A model generated the notes under the pieces. It did no database searches and was not told the DNA's origin. It was given only the letters and a program-made list of their open reading frames with translations. Below, in pieces: positions 1-7,651 of a stretch of 9,935 bases of DNA; the stretch's first letter is position 1; each line of letters opens with the position of its first letter. Location: positions 1 to 9,935 of the forward strand of contig CAJMPE010000061.1 of the NCBI GenBank assembly GCA_905215275.1, given 5' to 3'. This stretch comes from an uncultured bacterium (GTDB lineage: Bacteria > Actinomycetota > Coriobacteriia > Coriobacteriales > Coriobacteriaceae). A program made the translations under genes and the position numbers.

Positions 1-3000
1 GCGACGATGGTGCCAACCATAAGCGGCAGGTTGTTCATCCACAGAACGAAGGAGTCGTTGGTGACGAGCACGCCCGTAGCCTTAAGCTCCTTGGACTTGT
101 TGCCCGCGGCGTCCCAAGCGACAACGGTGACGTCCTGCTTAGAGGAGCTGCCGTCGAGCGTGAACTCGCGGATCGGGCTCTTCTCGAGCTGGTCGGCCGT
201 AAAGGTGGCCACGGTCTTGCCGTTCACCTTGATCTGAGCCTTCGAGAGCTTGAGGTTGTCCTCGAAGCTCACCTTGGCCTTGTGCGAGGACTCCTCGTAC
301 TTACCGTTGGAGGCAAGGTCGACGAAGGAAGCAATGGGCGCGGTGTCGTCAACGGCGAAGTTGATCTCGGCCGCAGCGCCGGACTTCTTGGCGTTCTTGC
401 CCTCCATGGTGTTCTCGGAGGAGTTGCCAGCGGCGTCCTCGCTGTGGAACAGCACGCGGTACGCGCCGTCCTTGTCGTAGTTGGACTTGCTGACGGTGTA
501 GTTGTACTCGCTCCAACCGCTCGACGTGTCGGAATCGGTGGTGTAGTTGTCACCGCTCTTGAGCGTGGTGTTCTTGGTGTCGCGGGTCAGCTCGACAGAG
601 GTCTTGTTGTCATCAAGGCCGGACGGGTTGATCTCGGTCACCTTAACATCGGTGGTCTTGGAGCTCTTGAGGTACTGGTCGAGCATCTTGCCGGTGTTAT
701 CGGAGATGACATAGGTCGAACCAAAGCGGTTGACCGACCAGGTGACAGCCTCGGACTCGGTGTTGCCGGCCAGGTCGATCGCCTGAACGGTCAGGGTGTA
801 AACGCCGTCGTTGCCCTTGGTCTTGGCCGGGTTGAGGTAGCTCACGGACTTGTCGGTAGCCGAGGTGTTGATCGCGGCGCCCGCATAGGGGTTCGGATCG
901 TCCTTGGACAGCGGGTAGCTGATCTTGGAAACCTCGATGGAGGTGCCATCGGCAAGGTTGGTGTCGTGAACAGCAGCGCTCGGGGCGACCTCGCCGGCGT
1001 AGGCCGTGCGGTTGACGACATTCTGGATGTCGATCTTGGGCTTGATGGTGTCGATCACGAACTCAGGCGAGGTGTAGGACTCGGACTTGTTGGAAGCCAG
1101 GTCCTCACCGGAGACGGAGAGCGTGTAGACGCCCTGGCCCGGGAAGGTCACCGTAGCGGTGTGGGTATCGCCATTGCTGGTCCAGCCACCGATCTGGGCA
1201 GGAGTAGCCTCGTCGCCGTTGCCGGCAGAGACCGGAGCCTCGATCTTGAACAGGTTCGGATCGAAGTTGTGCTCCTCAACCGTAATGGTAGCCGTACGAG
1301 CAGCGTTGTAATACTTACCGTTCTGGGCAGCCTCAGTGTTCCAAGACACATTCAGCTTAGGAGCGGTCTTATCGATGGTGAAGGTGTCACCATCGGCAGT
1401 CGAACCGCGACCAAGGATGTCCTGAACGTTGACGTTCGAGACCTCGTAATCGCCATCCTCGGTAAAATCGACAGTGGCAACCCAAGTATCATTGCCCTGA
1501 GATTTAAAGTCGCCAGGCGTGAGCGTCCTGTAAGAACCACCATCCTTGGTTACCGTTGCGAAAACCCGATCGCCCAGATACGCCTGGGTGTACTCAAAGA
1601 ACGGTGCATGGATTGTAACCGTAAGCGTACGGTTGACGTTGTAATACTTTCCGTTGCTCGCAGCGGTTGTATTCCAGGAAGTGCTGATGGTCGGCGCCGT
1701 CGTAGTAGCTGCTAGCTCCTCGACGTCAATGTTCGTATTTTTCACACCATTGAGGAATGCGTTTTCGTAGCCCAAATCGGACCCCACATTACCGGCATTG
1801 TCCGTGAGGGTTACTTTAATATCCTTTGCACTCACCTTAGAATCTGCGGAAAGGCTGAACTCATAGCCAAAGCCATCGTCCGTTTTTTCGATAGCATCGG
1901 CGGGGACAGACTGAGTTACCTCGCCTCCCTTGCTGGGGTATTCCTTATAAGTACCCTCAATTTTGTTGATTCCGGAAGCGCATGCATTCTTGTCGCCGTT
2001 CTTGTCCTTGCCCTTGGTATTGCCTTCGGTCGTGTAAAGGCGAACCTTCATGTTCTCGGCAGCCCATACCTTTTTATTCGCTTCGTCCTTAAAGCTCTTG
2101 CCAACGGGGACGGCCTTGAACTCGCTCAGTCCGGGCTCCACATCGTCGAACAGGTATGAAGTACCAGTAATCTCGCGGACGATCTTACCATCGTTATCCT
2201 GGACATAGAAGGAGTTCTCCATCTTGCCCTGACCACCACGATTGGTGTCATCGGTCGACTCAACAAACTTCGTATCAGCAGAAAGGCCCTCGCGAGTGTC
2301 AGCAAGCTTGCCGCCCTGCCACTTAGCGGTCGCGTTAGTCTTAATCCAGGTCTCACTTGGGGAAGTAAAGGTTTCGGGCTTAAGACCGGTACCGGCAAGC
2401 GACAGCCTCTTCGTTAAATCAGAGTTATCAGACCATGCCTTGGAAACCATCGGCTTTACGACAACTGTAGGCTGACCAATGATGTTGTAGTTGGAGAGAA
2501 CATCGTCATCGCTCTTCTCCAGCGAAAGGCGGGTACCGTCGAGTTTATTCTCAGCATACTTTTTAGCGTTTGAATAGTACTCGCTATAGTCGTCATCCTT
2601 AATCGAGGCGCTCTTATAAAGGTCCGTGATCTTGTCGCCGGTCTGCGTAGCATCGACTGCCTTCTCGGCGGCGGCATTCGCTGCCTTCAACAGATAGCTG
2701 TCCTGATCGGTAGCCATACGGAAATCGACTTGATCCTCAGCCGTAACGCCCGAAAGATCGAGGGGCTTCTTGGCAATACCCTTTACGTGTACCGTGGTCG
2801 TACCGGCCGGATCGTCGTTCGGATACGTCCATTCAATGGTGAACGTCTTCTCGTCCTCAAAAGCCTTCTTGGGGGTAATCTGAACTTTTTGCGTCAAATC
2901 AGCACTGGAGGTCGGCGGCTCGGCACTGAAGTACTTCGCATCCGCGTCGGCGATCTTGACCGTGCCAGTCAAACCCTGCTTACCAAGCGAAATCTCATAG

Positions 3001-4034
3001 GGAGCATGAGTGGTCTTGTAGATCAGACCCGTCGCATCGATTTCGGCAACAGGAGCGAACTGGTCGTAATACTCTTTAGCCGAAAGCTGGCCAGTGGAAA
3101 TAGTCGCGCCAACGCCGTAGCCGGAAACAACGTCGTTAAGGGACACATTGGTCCTATCCGTGACCGTCTCGTGGGTGGTGGACTGATTCGTATTGTCGCC
3201 GATAGTGCCAGAAACATTCGACTGGTTTCCATCTTCGGTGCCGATACTTATGTCGAAGTTGCCGCCAGCATTATCTTTCGAATCGCTGGAATCAGACGAG
3301 GATGAGGTGACCGTCTTAGTCACCGCCTTGTCGTACTTGTAGCCGAAGTTCACCTTTGCGGAAATCTGCGTGACCTTGAGGGAAATCACACCAGTGATTT
3401 CATTGTCGGTCTCCACGGAAATACTTCCGTCATCATTAACCTTGGCAGTGGAATTGGCCCCATCGGCATTATTAGCCAGCTCGACCTTGCACCCGGTAAT
3501 TTCACGAGTCATCTTCGCATCGTTACCGTCATCGAAAACGGCGTTTGAGTACTTCGTCTCAGTCTTTTCCTTGCCGTCCTTGCTGGTTTCGGTTTTAGTC
3601 TCGGGCAACCCGCTTTTGTTAATCTCGGCAAGCTTGGCATCAATAGCTTTGGACAAAGCATCCTGGCCATCTCGCGTGTACTGGAACTGATCGTCATAAG
3701 AGGACTTCGTCAGCTCAGTGTTAACTAAAGCCGTAACCTGGTCTGCAGAGATCTTGGCGGTAGCTTTCCCGTCATTGATATGCGTAGAGAACGTCAGCTC
3801 AAGATTCTGGACACCGTCCCACTTAATATTCTTCGAGAGAACGGTTTTCGCGTCAAAGGCGGTCGTTTTGGTTTCGCCCTTCGTAGGCTGGCTCTGCTGG
3901 CTCTCCTCCGCATACGCGGCGGTCACGGCCTGGGCGATCGGGGTGGTGGGGATGGTCGAGGTAGCCATCACGGTGGCGAGAATCACGGCAGCAGGCTTGC
4001 GTGAGTACGCCTTGAGTTTATCAAACACAGACAT
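1..4034 (-). CDS. Large secreted Ig-like-repeat surface protein (C-terminus cut by window edge)
   Basis: Likely adhesin or structural surface protein; 1344 codons are visible and the frame is open at the left edge. I checked the frame and found no stop between 4034 and 1. It starts MSVFDKLKAYSRKP, then a hydrophobic stretch and AYA (40-42) or AQA (34-36), a signal peptide. Residues 43-740 match no family I recognise: acidic, Ser/Thr/Asn/Lys rich, with helical segments near 80-110 and 430-490. From about 690 to 1325 there are five or six Ig-like modules. Evidence: module starts TAPTIS (779), TAPKL (890), IKPKID (997) and TAPIAS (1231), two NGKYYN motifs about 112 residues apart, and DNAGN/DLAGN/DAAGN motifs closing modules. 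The last visible residues, FVLWMNNLPLMVGTIV (1329-1344), look like the start of a C-terminal membrane anchor, so only the anchor and a short tail are probably missing. Only two cysteines were seen. It follows the repeat protein by 17 nt, so it should share its transcript. Confidence 0.93.
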   Translation of the reverse strand, partial: MSVFDKLKAYSRKPAAVILATVMATSTIPTTPIAQAVTAAYAEESQQSQPTKGETKTTAFDAKTVLSKNIKWDGVQNLELTFSTHINDGKATAKISADQVTALVNTELTKSSYDDQFQYTRDGQDALSKAIDAKLAEINKSGLPETKTETSKDGKEKTETKYSNAVFDDGNDAKMTREITGCKVELANNADGANSTAKVNDDGSISVETDNEITGVISLKVTQISAKVNFGYKYDKAVTKTVTSSSSDSSDSKDNAGGNFDISIGTEDGNQSNVSGTIGDNTNQSTTHETVTDRTNVSLNDVVSGYGVGATISTGQLSAKEYYDQFAPVAEIDATGLIYKTTHAPYEISLGKQGLTGTVKIADADAKYFSAEPPTSSADLTQKVQITPKKAFEDEKTFTIEWTYPNDDPAGTTTVHVKGIAKKPLDLSGVTAEDQVDFRMATDQDSYLLKAANAAAEKAVDATQTGDKITDLYKSASIKDDDYSEYYSNAKKYAENKLDGTRLSLEKSDDDVLSNYNIIGQPTVVVKPMVSKAWSDNSDLTKRLSLAGTGLKPETFTSPSETWIKTNATAKWQGGKLADTREGLSADTKFVESTDDTNRGGQGKMENSFYVQDNDGKIVREITGTSYLFDDVEPGLSEFKAVPVGKSFKDEANKKVWAAENMKVRLYTTEGNTKGKDKNGDKNACASGINKIEGTYKEYPSKGGEVTQSVPADAIEKTDDGFGYEFSLSADSKVSAKDIKVTLTDNAGNVGSDLGYENAFLNGVKNTNIDVEELAATTTAPTISTSWNTTAASNGKYYNVNRTLTVTIHAPFFEYTQAYLGDRVFATVTKDGGSYRTLTPGDFKSQGNDTWVATVDFTEDGDYEVSNVNVQDILGRGSTADGDTFTIDKTAPKLNVSWNTEAAQNGKYYNAARTATITVEEHNFDPNLFKIEAPVSAGNGDEATPAQIGGWTSNGDTHTATVTFPGQGVYTLSVSGEDLASNKSESYTSPEFVIDTIKPKIDIQNVVNRTAYAGEVAPSAAVHDTNLADGTSIEVSKISYPLSKDDPNPYAGAAINTSATDKSVSYLNPAKTKGNDGVYTLTVQAIDLAGNTESEAVTWSVNRFGSTYVISDNTGKMLDQYLKSSKTTDVKVTEINPSGLDDNKTSVELTRDTKNTTLKSGDNYTTDSDTSSGWSEYNYTVSKSNYDKDGAYRVLFHSEDAAGNSSENTMEGKNAKKSGAAAEINFAVDDTAPIASFVDLASNGKYEESSHKAKVSFEDNLKLSKAQIKVNGKTVATFTADQLEKSPIREFTLDGSSSKQDVTVVAWDAAGNKSKELKATGVLVTNDSFVLWMNNLPLMVGTIV

Positions 4035-4044
4035 CGTTCGATTT

Positions 4045-4049
4045 TCCTT
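4045..4049 (-). promoter_or_regulatory. Ribosome binding site of the surface protein
   Basis: AAGGA stands 10 nt before the ATG at 4034 in the 17-nt gap after the repeat protein's stop. It supports this start. With so little space there is no room for a separate promoter or terminator between the two genes. Confidence 0.75.
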
Positions 4050-4051
4050 CC

Positions 4052-4957
4052 CTAGTTGCAGACCCGATCGAGAGACTCGTCGGTATGAACTACGATCACA
4101 TTCTGTTTGAGTATGAAGCGGAATCCGTCATCCTCGTGTTGAGCAACACCATCGGCACCGATGTTTTCATAAACATCGCCGCTGCTGAGTACGTCAGTCT
4201 CGGATTCGGACGCCTCGGCGCCCTCGTCGAGCAGACCGGTCTCCTGCTCGGAGTCCTCGTCGGTCTCGTCGAGCAGGCCCGTCTCGCGCTCGGACTCTTC
4301 GTCGTCCTCCACGAGCAGGCCCGTAGAGCGCTCGGACTCTTCGTCGTCCTCGACCAGGACGCCCGTCGGACGCTCGGAATCCTCGTCGTCCTCGACCAGG
4401 ACGCCGGTCGGTCGCTCGGAATCCTCTTCGTCCTCAACCAAAACGCCGGTCGGGCGCTCGGAATCTTCCTCGTCCTCCACGAGCACGCCGGTCGGGCGCT
4501 CGGTATCAAGATCGTCCTCGGTCAGCACCTCGGTCGGGGTCTCGCTGCCGGTGAAGCCCTCGTCGTCGTTCTCGTCGCGGACGTCCTTCTCCACCGTGGC
4601 GGCGTGCGCCTTGGCGTGACGGGCCGATGCGGGCTCGTCGCTGATGGGCGCGACCACCGTGGTCAGGTTGTCGTCACCCTCAGGGCCCTCATGCGCAATG
4701 TCGGTCACGCGGTCGTCGCCCTCGGGACCACCCAGCACGGAGCGGGCGGGGTTGCCGGACTTTTTAGCACCGGCACCGTGCGAGCCGCGCGTCGTACGAC
4801 GGCGTGCGCCCTCGCCAGACGTAGGCACGCGCTTGCCCTGGAGGAAGCGGATGGCGTTGATGACATCCATCTTCACAAACACAACCACCGCGGCGACGGC
4901 GAGCACGGCCGCGAGAACAAACGCGGCGATCGCTACGTAAAAGTAAACGTTTTCCAT
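4052..4957 (-). CDS. One-TM protein with cytosolic 14-residue Thr repeat tail (putative multisite kinase substrate)
   Basis: I know no named family. The protein has 301 aa. Residues 5-28 are a hydrophobic TM helix, followed by a basic stretch (41-66, with RRRTTR), which by the positive-inside rule puts the long C-terminal part in the cytosol. Residues 77-100 hold two GPEGDD units 14 residues apart, each followed by a Thr (85 and 99). Residues 142-253 are eight tandem 14-residue units of the form TGVLVEDEEDSERP, with a ninth partial unit; the Thr falls at 142, 156, 170, 184, 198, 212, 226, 240 and 254. The tail after 259 turns less acidic and ends in a hydrophobic strand (VIVVHTDESL). Acidic residues before Thr and hydrophobic ones at +2/+3 fit known PknB-type substrate preference. 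Similar small membrane proteins with TGLL/TTLL repeats sit in kinase loci of Firmicutes, from memory. Start fixed by the strong site AAGGAGG. Function as a phospho-scaffold is inference. Confidence 0.88.
   Translation of the reverse strand: MENVYFYVAIAAFVLAAVLAVAAVVVFVKMDVINAIRFLQGKRVPTSGEGARRRTTRGSHGAGAKKSGNPARSVLGGPEGDDRVTDIAHEGPEGDDNLTTVVAPISDEPASARHAKAHAATVEKDVRDENDDEGFTGSETPTEVLTEDDLDTERPTGVLVEDEEDSERPTGVLVEDEEDSERPTGVLVEDDEDSERPTGVLVEDDEESERSTGLLVEDDEESERETGLLDETDEDSEQETGLLDEGAEASESETDVLSSGDVYENIGADGVAQHEDDGFRFILKQNVIVVHTDESLDRVCN
4199..4534 (-). repeat. Eight in-frame 42-bp tandem repeats (14-residue Thr units)
   Basis: The coding strand repeats every 42 bp, eight full units plus a partial ninth that begins at 4198. 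Units 2-5 (TGVLVED followed by acidic residues and SERP/SERS) are nearly identical in DNA, while units 1 and 6-8 have diverged (TEVL, TGLL, DETDEDSEQE, DEGAEASESE). This gradient of identity, best in the middle, is the usual sign of expansion by unequal exchange or slippage. Since 42 is a multiple of 3, copy-number change keeps the frame. Confidence 0.95.
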
Positions 4958-4964
4958 GTTCGCC

Positions 4965-4971
4965 CCTCCTT
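4965..4971 (-). promoter_or_regulatory. Ribosome binding site of the repeat membrane protein, overlapping the kinase stop
   Basis: AAGGAGG lies 7 nt before the ATG at 4957. Its first two bases are part of the kinase's TAA stop codon. This is the strongest ribosome site in the window and implies a high translation rate or coupling for the putative kinase substrate relative to the kinase. Confidence 0.85.
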
Positions 4972-6718
4972 AATCCTCGGCGACGACGGCGTTGGAATAC
5001 ACCGTGGTGATCTTGCGCTGGACCTCGTTCTCCAGGCGCTGGATGGTCTCGTCGCGACGCTGCTCTGCATCGTCATCCTTGGGCGAGACGGACTTAAGAC
5101 CCGAATCGACCTTCTTGTAGAGCTTCTCGGCCTGCGACTTCTTAATACCGGCGGCCTTGAACTTATCCATGTAGGTCTCCATGGCGTTGGAGATCAGCGC
5201 GTAGCTGTCAAGGCGCACCGTCTCGTTGGACTCGCTGGCGATCTCGTCGGCCAGGTCCTCCAGGTTGCCCCAGTACTCCTTGTACATGGAATCGGAGTCG
5301 TCGTCGGTCTTGACCGCGATGGCGATCTTGGTCGTGAACTGCGCAATGCCGTTGTAGATCTTGGCCTTGTCGCGGTTCTCGAACGACGGATCCTCCGCGG
5401 CGTTCTTAAAGTACTCGGCAGACGCCTTGATGCGCGTGGTGCGGTTGGCGTCCTCGTCGTCCTTGCTGCCGCCATAGGAGTAGAAGTACCAGTACAGACG
5501 TCCCATCTCGTAAGACAGCTCCGAGAACCTGCTCGAATTCTCGAGCTCGGTCAGGTTCTGCTGATACACGTCGTCGAGCTGCGCCTTCTCCTTGGTGGTG
5601 AAGGTGCCGTCGGCCTTGTAGGCATCGATGAGGCCCTCGTAGCCCTCGACGTCGCCCGGACGATAGCCAATGGCGGCGAGGTAGGCCTGCTCGGCCTTCT
5701 CGGGAGCCGACTGGGTCTGGTCGCGGCCGAGCTTCATCTGGTAGTCGAACTTCTCGGTAATCGTGGACTCGCGCAGCGCCATGCTGCCAATGCCCACAAC
5801 CAGGCACACCACGCACGCGATGACACAGCCAAAGAAGGTCTTGACCTTGCGGGCCTGCTTATCGCGGAACTCGCGGGTGAGTTCCTTGTAGATCTCCAGG
5901 TCGGCAGCCAGCTCGTCGCAGTCCTGGTAGCGGCGGGCACGCTCGAGCTCGCAGCACTTGGGGATGATGACGTCGGCAAAGCCCTCGCCCACGTTCTCGT
6001 TCTTGGTGTGAACGTTGGGCAGCGGGAACTCGACCGGAGGCGCCTCGCCCACCAGCAGGTGCCACATGGTGGCGCCGATGCCGTAGATATCGGTACGGGC
6101 GTCGGTCTGGGCCTTGCCGTACTGCTCGGGCGCGGCGTAACCCGTGGTACCAAAGGCGATGGTGTCCTTGCGGGCCTCGTCCTTGTACTCGCGCGCAACA
6201 CCCAGGTCGATCAGCTTAATGTAGCCATCGGGGTGCAGCATGATGTTGGAGGGCTTCATGTCGCGGTAGACGATGGGCGGGTCCTGACGGTGCAGGTAGC
6301 CCAGGGCGTCGCACACCTGCAGCATCCACTTTTGCACGTCCTCCTCGGACTGCGGGCCTTCGCGGCGCACCACGTCGGCCAGGGACGTACCCTCGACGTG
6401 GTCCATGATGACGTAGATGAAGTCCTCGGTCTTCTCGATATCGACGATGTCGACGATATTGGGGTGGTCGAGCTTGGAGAGCAGCTCGGCCTCGCTGGCC
6501 AGGGACTGCTCGATGGGGCGGCCGGTGGGGTCGGTCGCGTTACGGTCGACCTCTTTGACGGCCCACTGCTTGTTGGTGAGCTGCAGGTCGGCGGCCAGGT
6601 AGACGCGGCTCATGCCGCCCTTGCCGATCACCGACAGAATCTTATAGCGGCCCTTGATGACGTCGCCCACGCGCTTACGGCGCGCGTCGACCTCTCGCCT
6701 GCTTCTGGTAGACGGCAT
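4970..6718 (-). CDS. Membrane Ser/Thr protein kinase, PknB-like catalytic domain, non-PASTA ectodomain
   Basis: Transmembrane Hanks-type kinase, 582 aa. The catalytic domain (about 23-280) shows the glycine loop GKGGMSRVY (32-40), the lysine in WAVKEVD (Lys55), the alpha-C Glu in SEAELL (Glu76), the catalytic loop YRDMKPSNIM (151-160; YRD in place of HRD, with Asp153, Lys155 and Asn158), DLG in place of DFG (171-173), an activation loop with Thr186/191/192, and AAPEQ (195-199). The key catalytic residues are present, so it is predicted active. A Lys/Arg-rich juxtamembrane stretch leads to one TM helix (about 294-314). The outer 270 residues are charged, mostly helical, with a TPR-like start (EKAEQAYLAAIGYRPGDVEG) and no PASTA repeats, so muropeptide sensing as in PASTA kinases is not supported. 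Shine-Dalgarno AGGGAGG sits inside the phosphatase 3' end, and the stop TAA is part of the next gene's ribosome site. Expected targets are the T-x-V-L threonines of its neighbours. Confidence 0.96.
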   Translation of the reverse strand: MPSTRSRREVDARRKRVGDVIKGRYKILSVIGKGGMSRVYLAADLQLTNKQWAVKEVDRNATDPTGRPIEQSLASEAELLSKLDHPNIVDIVDIEKTEDFIYVIMDHVEGTSLADVVRREGPQSEEDVQKWMLQVCDALGYLHRQDPPIVYRDMKPSNIMLHPDGYIKLIDLGVAREYKDEARKDTIAFGTTGYAAPEQYGKAQTDARTDIYGIGATMWHLLVGEAPPVEFPLPNVHTKNENVGEGFADVIIPKCCELERARRYQDCDELAADLEIYKELTREFRDKQARKVKTFFGCVIACVVCLVVGIGSMALRESTITEKFDYQMKLGRDQTQSAPEKAEQAYLAAIGYRPGDVEGYEGLIDAYKADGTFTTKEKAQLDDVYQQNLTELENSSRFSELSYEMGRLYWYFYSYGGSKDDEDANRTTRIKASAEYFKNAAEDPSFENRDKAKIYNGIAQFTTKIAIAVKTDDDSDSMYKEYWGNLEDLADEIASESNETVRLDSYALISNAMETYMDKFKAAGIKKSQAEKLYKKVDSGLKSVSPKDDDAEQRRDETIQRLENEVQRKITTVYSNAVVAED

Positions 6719-6721
6719 GGG

Positions 6722-7609
6722 CTATCGACCTCCCTGAGGCTGGACGCGCAGTACCAGCGCGGTAACGTTATCGGCCTCTTTGCGATCCATGACGAGCTGG
6801 GCCGTCTCGGCGATGCGCTGCGTGACGCAACCGGGCTCAAAGCCCTCGCGCTCCTCGCGGTCCAGGTCGGCGGCGGTGCAGGCGGCATAGGCGCCGCGAC
6901 GACGCTCGGCGTCCCAGGCGTTGGCGTCCAGGGCGTCGGGGCCTAGGCGACGACGAAGCTCGGTGTCGGTGAGCACATGGCGGAAGCCGTCGGAGCACAG
7001 CAGGTAGATAGCATCGCGATCGAGGTTGCCGTGAATCAGGTCGGGCACGACCTCCTTGGTGGAACCCAGGCACTGCAACAGCACGTTGCGGCGCGGGTGC
7101 GTGAGGGCTTCCTCGGGGGTGATGCGGCCGGCCTCGACCTCGCGACGCACAAAGGTCTGGTCGACGGTGAGCTGATTGGTTGCCGACTCGGTGAGCTCGT
7201 AGGCACGCGTGTCGCCCACGTGCACGATGGAATAGCGGCCGCCGATGGCGAGCATGGCGGTAAGCGTGGTGCCCAGGTTCATATGCTCGGCCATGCCATA
7301 GCGGATCAGCGCCATGTTCATGTCCTGAACCAGGCCGCCCCACTGACCGTCGACGAAGTTCTCGAAACCGCCGACGGAGCTCTCCATGGCCTCCAGGGCC
7401 ACGGGCAGCTTGTTGTCGAACCAATCGGACAGCATGTTGATGACCGCGGCAGAGGCAAGCTCGCCGCACTCAAGGCCACCCATGCCATCGGCGACGGCGA
7501 CCAGGGCGACATCGCCCACGGGAGTGGAGGCGACCTTGATCAGGTAGCTATCCTGGTTGGATTCGCGCGTTCGGCCGACATTGGAATAACCGGCCCCTTC
7601 GAAAAGCAT
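6722..7609 (-). CDS. PP2C-family Ser/Thr protein phosphatase
   Basis: Metal-dependent (Mn/Mg) phosphatase expected to dephosphorylate the kinase and its substrates in the cytosol. At 295 aa it has the usual length for the Stp/PstP catalytic domain, with no TM segment. Motifs in order: RESNQDSY (15-22), VADGMGG (39-45) with metal-ligand Asp41, GTTLTAML (113-120), VGDTRAYEL (131-139), LTVDQTF (147-153), LLCSDGFR (203-210) with Asp207, and ADNVTALVL (279-287) with Asp280, a metal ligand. All hallmark acidic residues are present, so it should be active. An insert rich in Arg/Glu/Ala (about 222-258) lies between the last two motifs. The ATG at 7609 is preceded by a good Shine-Dalgarno. It follows the FHA gene by 42 nt and ends 3 nt before the kinase, the classical phosphatase-kinase pair of bacterial PknB-type signalling. 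I give no symbol because several names are in use for this family. Confidence 0.96.
   Translation of the reverse strand: MLFEGAGYSNVGRTRESNQDSYLIKVASTPVGDVALVAVADGMGGLECGELASAAVINMLSDWFDNKLPVALEAMESSVGGFENFVDGQWGGLVQDMNMALIRYGMAEHMNLGTTLTAMLAIGGRYSIVHVGDTRAYELTESATNQLTVDQTFVRREVEAGRITPEEALTHPRRNVLLQCLGSTKEVVPDLIHGNLDRDAIYLLCSDGFRHVLTDTELRRRLGPDALDANAWDAERRRGAYAACTAADLDREEREGFEPGCVTQRIAETAQLVMDRKEADNVTALVLRVQPQGGR
6729..6735 (-). promoter_or_regulatory. Ribosome binding site of the kinase inside the phosphatase 3' end
   Basis: AGGGAGG lies 10 nt before the kinase ATG at 6718, within the last codons of the phosphatase (Gln-Gly-Gly-Arg). It supports the chosen start and translational coupling of phosphatase and kinase. 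Confidence 0.75.
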
Positions 7610-7614
7610 CTGCG

Positions 7615-7621
7615 CTCCTTT
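7615..7621 (-). promoter_or_regulatory. Ribosome binding site of the PP2C phosphatase
   Basis: AAAGGAG lies 5 nt before the ATG at 7609, in the 42-nt gap after the FHA adaptor. The gap holds no convincing promoter or terminator. Confidence 0.8.
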
Positions 7622-7651
7622 CTCGAATATCTCAACGTGGGTCGCACGCCC

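Noticed and set aside
30..80. TGVLV near the C-terminal end of the surface protein, resembling the repeat motif
   Set aside because: It lies outside the membrane after a signal peptide, where the cytosolic kinase cannot reach, so it is most likely chance.
282..1715. A 477-codon plus-strand frame opposite the surface protein
   Set aside because: Mirror of the Ig-like modules; no recognisable motif, and the minus frame runs unbroken across it.
4199..4534. CRISPR-like array, from the regular period
   Set aside because: The 42-bp units are contiguous and in frame without unique spacers, and they code an acidic Thr repeat within an intact gene.
4085..6946. A 953-codon open frame on the plus strand opposite the repeat protein and the kinase
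   Set aside because: Its product is a low-complexity Leu/Val/Gly/Arg-rich chain without motifs, and it lies opposite two genes with complete catalytic or repeat signatures. Long antisense frames are expected in G+C-rich coding DNA.
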